DNA of 64,000 nucleotides from Prorocentrum cordatum (Eukaryota; Sar; Dinophyceae; Prorocentrales; Prorocentraceae), in contig CAUYUJ010017893.1 in assembly GCA_963575745.1 (NCBI GenBank), positions 27,501 to 91,500 of the forward strand. Reading direction: 5' to 3'. A program made the position numbers and the translations under genes. The notes under the pieces are model-generated. The model was not told the origin of the DNA. It searched no databases and was given only the letters and a program-made list of their open reading frames with translations. Shown here one piece after another: positions 57,988 to 64,000 of the stretch. Within the stretch, counting starts at the first letter, position 1. Every line of letters starts with the position of its first letter.

Positions 57988-58970
57988 GCGGATCTTTATA
58001 GTTCCTCGTGCATCTTAGATGCACTCTACACATATACAGACCACGCAAAGCTTGCAGTACTGTACCCACCCGAAAGCCGAAATCCTTAACCTACGAAGCT
58101 CTACACTACTGTGCCGTTCGACATCAAACTACGATATTACAAATACCAAACATTATCTCGCCCTAACCGAAGCTAGTCCAACACCCACATCAATAACTCA
58201 CGGCGTCGCGCGCACATAACAACGCAACGGCTGTGGCGAAATAGTTTGCATACGCATAATGCGATTTGTGATGCTGACGCTAACGTCTCTTACATGACAT
58301 GTACGTTCGAGTCGGTGTGTATCGGTGGTAATGACAGTGGCAATTGTGCGGCCGACGATGTGGCAGATGCGATTGTCACCATAATGAGAATCATGCACAG
58401 TTGCGTCACAAGCAAATGTTACTGAACGCATGCGCAACGATGATGGTTTTCACACCCATGGCGATGGCTGTATCCCCATAAGCAGCACGCCCAACTACGA
58501 GCTCGCATATACGGCATGCGAAGTAAACTGCATGCCCCCCATAGATCACGCACAATGTGCCCCCGACCCCATTCCCATTCGAACCCCATACCAATCATTT
58601 GCTCCTGGCCCCCCCAAGTCGGCCACCCCCAAGTCCCCCACCCCGCGACGGTGCCACCCCGCGACGTCGCCTCTGCGGAGCATCCGCATCGCCGCGTTGG
58701 GTGTAGGGTTCATGGGGATGGGGTCGGGGCGCTCGCACGTAGCGGCTGGCGCCCACACGCGAGCCCCGCGTAGCCCCCCCGAGGACGGATCGGGCCCCGC
58801 ACATCCCCCCGTGGTGTCGTCCGAGAGCCGCGCTGCGATGGCGCCCGAGACCCCTGGCATAGTCGCCGCGATGCGGCAGCTTCGCGGGGCGGGCGTCGTC
58901 GTCTTAAGTTCGTCGTCGTCGATGTCGTCGCCGCCGCCGTCGCCCCTCCACCTGCCGATAGAAGGCTTTG
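57986..58970. other. Intergenic region, no gene seen
   Basis: The part from 58000 to 58600 is AT-richer unique sequence without a convincing frame. The part from 58600 to 58970 is GC-rich and ends in a short TCG tract before the plus-strand coiled-coil remnant. Confidence 0.4.
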
Positions 58971-59255
58971 CTTACGCACGTAAATGCTGCACGAGTGTTG
59001 CTAGCACGAGTGGACGATGTGGAGGACGATCTCTTGCTGCGCGGTCAGCAGCACGATCACTTGCTCGCGGAGTTGGGGGAGCAGCAGCGCACGATCGCAT
59101 AGCAGCGGCACCAGCAGCAGCAGACGGAGGCAGCGCTACAGCAACAGCAGCAGACGGAGGCAGCGCAGAAGGTCGAGGGGCTGGGGCAGGAGGTGCAGGC
59201 CCTCAGGACGAGTTGGCGCTCTATAAGAGGTCGTTCCCAGATGGTTCCTTGTTGA
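58971..59255 (+). pseudogene. Gln-rich coiled-coil coding remnant, plus strand
   Basis: Read on the plus strand from CTT at 58971, the frame gives a heptad-like, Leu/Glu/Gln-rich sequence (ARVDDVEDDLLLRGQQ), then one in-frame TAG near 59098, then a Gln-rich run from CAG repeats, then QKVEGLGQEVQALRTSW and a TGA at 59253. No start codon is near. Just upstream are a short TCG tract and an AG, so this may be an exon. The stop suggests decay, or a further intron. It is the only coding-like signal on the plus strand in the right half. Confidence 0.35.
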
Positions 59256-59486
59256 ACATTCAGGGGTGAGGGGTGGCGGCGGCGCGTCTGCCTGAAGAGC
59301 GCATCTAGGATGCGAACGGGCGAGGAGTGGCACGAGGGGGCGTGTAAAACGATGGCGACGAGCCCCCCCCCCTCCCCCTCCTCCCCCCCCCGCGGGTGGG
59401 AAGGACGACGGGGCCGACGGTGGGAGAATAGATAGGAGGTCGAAAGGGTGGGCGCGCTGTGCGTGCCCGACGCAGCGCCTGGCGTC

Positions 59487-60353
59487 TCAGCCCTGGGCGT
59501 CGCTATCACCCGCAGCATCGACATTGTCGTCTTCGCCATCGCCCTGTTGATCTTCGGGTCCACCCCCCTCGGCATACTCGGCACAATTCAGCCCATGGAG
59601 AAGATCGGCATCGGGCTCGCGATCCTCTATCTCCTCGCCCTTCGCGACCACTTTGTCGCGTAGCTCGGGGGCGCAGTGCAAAATGCACGTGTCATTCCAT
59701 TCCACTGGTTTTTGATAGATGCGTCTTGACGAGTTGTGGGATTTCACAACGACATACACTACCCTGCGACGCTTGTCGCATCGGACCCCTGGCACTCCGT
59801 TCAGTCCTCTCTTTTGTTTCTCGGTGCCATCGTCCTCTGCTGCTTTCAGCGCAGCACATCTGATGTAAGTCAGTACGTTCTCTGTACATTCCACATGTAC
59901 CTTGCTAATCGCTGATGCAGAAAATATGCATCTTACTGCGATCGGCTCGCACTTCAAGGCCACGCCGCCACCATTAGATTCAACCTCTGGCAACTGAACC
60001 GTAACGTATGCTGGCATAGCACCCTCGTCGATGTTCTTCTTGTAGGCCTTGATCAGTTTGTCTTGGTCAGACTGGTCCGACAGCAATGGGTCTCGCGATT
60101 TCATGTACTCCCATATCGCAATGTCCGATGCAGCGTTTCGGGGGGCCTTCAACTCTTTGAAGAAATGATTTTGGGCAAATGGGGCGTTCCTGTTTGTTGG
60201 GTTCTGGATGTCGACGAACTGGAAGAGCCTCCTGTCCATCAGGGATACCTCGATGAACGCAATACCTCCGCTATGGACAATAGTCCGCGGCATCCGCGGC
60301 TCCTTGAGCCCGCCGCCCTCGATCACCGTGCGCATGGAAACAGACACTGACAT
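59487..60353 (-). CDS. Uncharacterised 288-aa protein
   Basis: A complete open frame with balanced composition and no in-frame repeats. The first 200 residues look globular, with mixed beta and alpha stretches (GGIAFIEVSLMDRRLFQFVD near residue 29). The last 40 residues form an acidic tail (PDADLLHGLNCAEYAEGGG, then Asp/Glu-rich to the stop). No catalytic motif, membrane segment or signal peptide is visible, and I do not recognise the family. It lies directly downstream of the 762-aa gene on the same strand and has similar, less GC-biased codon use, so the two may have moved or been duplicated together. The start at 60353 is the first Met after a stop; a second Met lies six residues further in. 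Confidence 0.8.
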   Translation of the reverse strand: MSVSVSMRTVIEGGGLKEPRMPRTIVHSGGIAFIEVSLMDRRLFQFVDIQNPTNRNAPFAQNHFFKELKAPRNAASDIAIWEYMKSRDPLLSDQSDQDKLIKAYKKNIDEGAMPAYVTVQLPEVESNGGGVALKCEPIAVRCIFSASAISKVHVECTENVLTYIRCAALKAAEDDGTEKQKRGLNGVPGVRCDKRRRVVYVVVKSHNSSRRIYQKPVEWNDTCILHCAPELRDKVVAKGEEIEDREPDADLLHGLNCAEYAEGGGPEDQQGDGEDDNVDAAGDSDAQG

Positions 60354-60601
60354 GCAGACGTGCGGGGCAGCGTGGGCCGCGTGATACCCCAGCGATTGAG
60401 CCAGAACGGCTATGGTGCGTTGCGACGATGTCGCAGACTGGCGCGATGCTGCATCGCAGAATGATGCGATGCGTTGGTGTGATGACGCATCGCAGTATGA
60501 AGCATTTCAGTATGTCTTCGCCATCCAACAAGGTGCGTTCATATACGGAGGGCGACGCCAACGCCCTGCGTAATGCCGCGGCAATGCGGCGAATGGGCGG
60601 C
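60354..60601. other. Short intergenic spacer with GCATCGCA hairpins
   Basis: The 248 bp between two co-oriented genes carry repeated GATGCGATGC-like words. One stretch near 60449-60470 can fold as GCATCGCA / TGCGATGC around a 6-base loop, and a related word (GACGCATCGCAG) follows about 15 bases later. It could be a processing signal between transcripts, but nothing else supports that. Confidence 0.4.
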
Positions 60602-62890
60602 TCACTGCGTCGTTGCTTTTTTCTTGGCGGGCTTGGCGGGCGTGGCGTCGGACAATGCAACTTTCCTTGCAAGCGCCTTTGCTGTGTCCCCGGACATGCG
60701 CAACCTGTCGCCGCTCTTGAGCTCGACCGTGTTTTTGAGGATGGGAACCTTAATGCCGTTCGTGGCGGTCACAAATGTCACAGCCAAGTTTGGCGTCTCC
60801 TTCGCGGTGCACACGCCGACCAACCAGAAAGGCACCCCGTACTGATCTGGCACGCGCTTCAGACCACCAATGCCAGTCCCACCCTCTTCACGCTTGAGCT
60901 CGAGCCCGCCAACGGCCATCAGCGCGACGTTGTAATCGGTATGATTGGCAGGGTCGGTATATTTCCTAAGGCAAACGTTGCCAATATTGATCTCATCCGT
61001 CGCCTTCTTGAGCGATATGGTTGTCGTCAACGGAACAAGTCCGATGGCGTCCTTCTTGAACTCCTTCTTCACTGACACCGCTTTATATTTGATTGGCGAA
61101 TGAATCGCCGTGATATGCTTGAGACAAGCACTATGTTGTGAATAGACTTCGTCGGGTGCAATCTTGACCCGAGCTTCCTCGACCCCCCAGTGGTAGTCCA
61201 TGCAATTCAATGGGCTGAACTTGTCGAACTGGTCGATTACCTCTTTCTTGATGTCGTATATTGCGAACTTGTTTCGCATGAAGTCCTCGGCATCTATGGT
61301 GCGCTCTACGTCTCCCGTCTGCATCTTCACACTCTGCCCATCAATCGACTTGATCTCATACACAGACTTATCGCCCTCCTGGCGGTTGTACACCGTCACG
61401 CCCACCTTGAAACCTTTGACAGCCAACGTTTCGGACACGTTCACCCACTCGCCACGCTGGTCAAAGGTCTTGACACCTGTCGAGGAGACGCTGCTAGCAC
61501 ACTGTGGTGCATGCGCGACGGCCTTGGCCTTCCATGGGCAGCGAACGCTGTTATTGCCAGTGATGGCAGCCATAGCTTTCCAAGCGTCAACTGCGATGTC
61601 GGTGATCTGTTCGTGTACCCCGCGGCTCTCGTCGGGCTTGTTGAAGACGAAGTGGGCAACTCGAACATCGGCGAGCCCGACTATGTTGGACCAGCGAGCG
61701 CTCGATGGATCGATTTCGAAGTCAATCGCAAGCTTGCGAATCTTCTGCAGCAACTCATCGCCCTGTAACGCGATCTGCGCCTTGCGTTCGTTCTGCAACA
61801 CACTGACGTCCGAGAGCTTCAGTAGCGTCTGTTCGTCGCCCTTCCTATACTGGTCGCTCGGGCCATGCATAGCCTTGATGCACGCGAGCTTGAATAGCAC
61901 CCCCGACCCCTCCTTCGCGATCTTGCAAGTCGCGACGGCTGCCGCGACATCTGACTTTACTATCGTCGCTCTGGCCAGGTGCCTGTTGAAGTCCCTTAGC
62001 TCGTGAAGAAACACTGGATTGTCCAGACCGCCTGACATTTCCTTCACATAGTCCACCATGTGGTCTATCTCATGCTTGAAGACTGCGCCCCTGCCCGCCT
62101 GGCGCCTGACCTTATCCCATGGGAACTTCTCATTCGGTTTCAGCTCTAATTTCTGCTTCAGGCTCTTCGCGTACTGCGCAATCTTGAGCATGATTTCCAG
62201 CCTGCTCTCGCACTTGGCAGCGGCCTGCCCTGCGTTGCCCGCTTCTTGCGCAAGGTCTGGAACGAAAGGAAACGCCTCGATAAACTGCCATTTGAAGATG
62301 TCCCATGTGATACCGTTTACAGCCGCATCAGCATAAGTTGGTTGGAATTGCTGGAGGCGTTGCAACGATATCTTCCCGTCCTGGCTTATGTCGCTGAACC
62401 GCTCTGGGTTGGTCTCGGGCACGTTCGTGCCATGTATGATGCATCGCAAACCTTGCGATGTATGACCGCATGTGTAACTCTGATACTTACCATCACCATC
62501 ATCGTAGAACGGTAGCTGTCCTGCGCTATCGGCCATTATCTTGTCGTTAAACCCTTTGATCTTGAGGTACTCAGCAGTGCCCACTGGGGGCACCTCGGCA
62601 CACGTAGGCATCAACAGATGCTCGTGCCTGAACCCATTTCCCAATATTTTAATGACCAAGTCAGTGACGTCACACGGCACGACGCCGTCGCCATATCTGT
62701 TGCATGGGCTCACGTACATATACTTACTGTTGATTTTCTCTGTCAGTAGCATGCCATGTTGGCGAGCTATCGCCTTGACCTGTTCGTACAAATCCACCAC
62801 CTCTGCTTTAGGCGAGTCGAACTTCCTCTCAATAATGTCCACTGCGTCCTTGCATTTGAGAATCTTAGCATCCGCTCCATGCGGCTGCAT
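60602..62890 (-). CDS. Uncharacterised 762-aa protein, apparently intronless
   Basis: A clean open frame of 762 codons with ordinary amino-acid composition and far less GC bias than the repeats around it. I do not recognise the family. The N-terminal 200 residues look like a compact domain with spaced Cys/His (SPCNRYGDG, CGHTSQGLRC) and conserved-looking aromatic stretches (NGITWDIFKW). Residues about 210-400 are helical and rich in Lys/Glu. The C-terminal third is richer in beta-type sequence and ends in a basic tail (PAKPAKKKATTQ). No signal peptide or membrane segment is evident. The start is the first Met after an upstream stop. An AG lies two bases before it (CTGAG|ACATG), a possible spliced-leader acceptor. 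The 288-aa gene follows 248 bp downstream on the same strand. Function unknown; confident that it is coding. Confidence 0.85.
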   Translation of the reverse strand: MQPHGADAKILKCKDAVDIIERKFDSPKAEVVDLYEQVKAIARQHGMLLTEKINSKYMYVSPCNRYGDGVVPCDVTDLVIKILGNGFRHEHLLMPTCAEVPPVGTAEYLKIKGFNDKIMADSAGQLPFYDDGDGKYQSYTCGHTSQGLRCIIHGTNVPETNPERFSDISQDGKISLQRLQQFQPTYADAAVNGITWDIFKWQFIEAFPFVPDLAQEAGNAGQAAAKCESRLEIMLKIAQYAKSLKQKLELKPNEKFPWDKVRRQAGRGAVFKHEIDHMVDYVKEMSGGLDNPVFLHELRDFNRHLARATIVKSDVAAAVATCKIAKEGSGVLFKLACIKAMHGPSDQYRKGDEQTLLKLSDVSVLQNERKAQIALQGDELLQKIRKLAIDFEIDPSSARWSNIVGLADVRVAHFVFNKPDESRGVHEQITDIAVDAWKAMAAITGNNSVRCPWKAKAVAHAPQCASSVSSTGVKTFDQRGEWVNVSETLAVKGFKVGVTVYNRQEGDKSVYEIKSIDGQSVKMQTGDVERTIDAEDFMRNKFAIYDIKKEVIDQFDKFSPLNCMDYHWGVEEARVKIAPDEVYSQHSACLKHITAIHSPIKYKAVSVKKEFKKDAIGLVPLTTTISLKKATDEINIGNVCLRKYTDPANHTDYNVALMAVGGLELKREEGGTGIGGLKRVPDQYGVPFWLVGVCTAKETPNLAVTFVTATNGIKVPILKNTVELKSGDRLRMSGDTAKALARKVALSDATPAKPAKKKATTQ

Positions 62891-63370
62891 GTCTCAGATG
62901 GATGCAAGACGCAACTTGCAAATCGTGAGCACAAAATGATGCGCGCGAAATGCCCTGGAGCCCAAATGACAACGGACTCAACATGGCATGCCCAAACAAA
63001 CAACATGCAACTCAATTGTTGCAACACTACCTGCGGACTTGCATCGATTGCAATTGTGATCAGCGTAGATATGATATGCGAGAAGTCGCAATGATGAGTG
63101 CAACACTTGCAAAAATATTATCAAATTCTTCTTTTTTTGAAGAGTACACCCTGCAAAATATATGATTATGTCGATATGGTGAGAACCATGTTGAAAAGTT
63201 AGCGGAGTTACTAACTTTTATAACTCGGGCTAACTCAGGGCTCCGACTTAGCAAACTTATAAGTGCGCCAACACATTATAACATGTTATAACCTGTTATA
63301 ACCTACTTACAACATACTTATAACCTACTTATAACTATTGATAACTCTTATAACAGGTCAATTCCTTCAG
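62891..63370. promoter_or_regulatory. AT-rich region upstream of the 762-aa gene
   Basis: The most AT-rich intergenic stretch near a gene. 63265-63358 holds eight or nine TATAAC units of 10-13 bp. It lies 5' of the co-directed gene pair and could contain the start of the transcription unit; that is inferred from position and composition only. Confidence 0.4.
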
Positions 63371-64000
63371 GCAGAGGAGCCCAGAGCGGCCTCCGGCACC
63401 GTTTCGGAGGTATCGTGGACGCTCTGATCGGTTGTGGGTCGAATCCCAAACCGGCAGCCCATTTCGCCCTGTGACTTCCTCACAAAACGGGCCCCCGGGG
63501 GGTCGGGATGCCCAGAGAGCCTAGAGCGGCCTACGGCACCGTTTCCGGACGGATCGCGGATCCGCTGGATCCGGTAGGATTCCCAAACCGGCGCACCTCG
63601 CTTGGAATTCCTCACAAAACGGGGGCCCCGGGGGGACATGCCAGAAGGAGCCCAGTCAGAGCGGCCTCCGGCACCGTTTCCGGACGGATCCGCTGGATCA
63701 GCTGGATCCGCTGGATCCGGTGACGAATCCCAAACCGGCGCCCTCGCCTGAGACATCCTCACAAAACGGGCCCCGGGGGGGATGCCCAGAGGAGCCCAGA
63801 GCGGCCTCCGGCACCGTTTCCGGACGGATCCGGTGGATCCGCTGGATCCGCTGGATCCGGTGACGAATCCCAAACCGGCGCCCTCGCCTGAGACATCCTC
63901 ACAAAACGGGCCCGGGGGGGGATGCCCAGAGGAGCCCAGAGCGGCCTCCGGCACCGTTTCCGGACGGATCCGCTGGATCCGCTGGATCCGCTGGATCCGG
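63371..64000. repeat. Satellite of about 130-143 bp, runs off the window
   Basis: Five units start at about 63376, 63517, 63648, 63791 and 63922 (GGAGCCCAGAGCGGCC). Each contains GGCACCGTTTCCGGACGGAT, a nested array of 9-bp CTGGATCCG units that varies in number, and TCACAAAACGGGCCC. Minus-strand frames through it stay open but are repeat artefacts unless transcripts show otherwise. Confidence 0.9.

Overview
The window looks like nuclear DNA of a dinoflagellate. I infer this from several signs together: very high GC, a large share of triplet and minisatellite arrays, all convincing genes on one strand over more than 30 kb, introns with GT, GC or GA starts and AG|G ends, several introns made almost wholly of triplet repeats, and proteins I cannot place in any widely conserved family. 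The sequence was read by eye, and neither the genus nor any homology was checked against a database. A 100-base run of N (55946-56045) marks an assembly gap.

Layout: bases 1 to about 30,000 hold no gene I can support. They are a mosaic of (GGA)n, (GAT)n and (TCG)n arrays, a 12-bp GATCGATA-type satellite, 10-bp GTGTCCCG arrays, CCCAAGAGG arrays, two tandem segmental duplications (about 1.4 kb at 3.4-6.2 kb and about 1.05 kb at 23.9-25.95 kb), and a foldback-like element (26526-27398) sitting inside a roughly 60-bp minisatellite. From 30 kb to 63 kb every well-supported gene is on the minus strand. Read 5' to 3' (right to left) these are: a 762-aa and a 288-aa uncharacterised protein (62890-59487); a nuclear-looking protein with a Tyr/Gly/His/Lys repeat domain (57801-56371); a cytosine-5 DNA methyltransferase whose 5' end is lost in the gap (55945-52439); a short acidic terminal exon (50108-49917); a four-exon zinc-ribbon and coiled-coil protein (46805-43684); a single exon of unknown function (42899-42636); an Ala/Pro-rich repeat ORF (40415-39750); a three-exon protein of about 1119 aa with a similar zinc ribbon (37082-33064); and a disrupted locus with C2H2 fingers (31526-30120). 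The window ends in a BamHI-rich satellite of about 130-143 bp.

The genes do not form an obvious pathway. What ties them together is direction, which suggests a unidirectional array of the kind known in dinoflagellates, and intron structure. Several introns are packed with (CGA)n, (TCG)n or (CCT)n, and two are bordered by short direct repeats (AGGTGG, GCAGGA), as expected if they arose by insertion. The methyltransferase, the two related zinc-ribbon proteins and the aromatic low-complexity protein are the parts most worth following up. Exon limits given here were chosen by joining reading frames at AG|G acceptors and have no transcript support.
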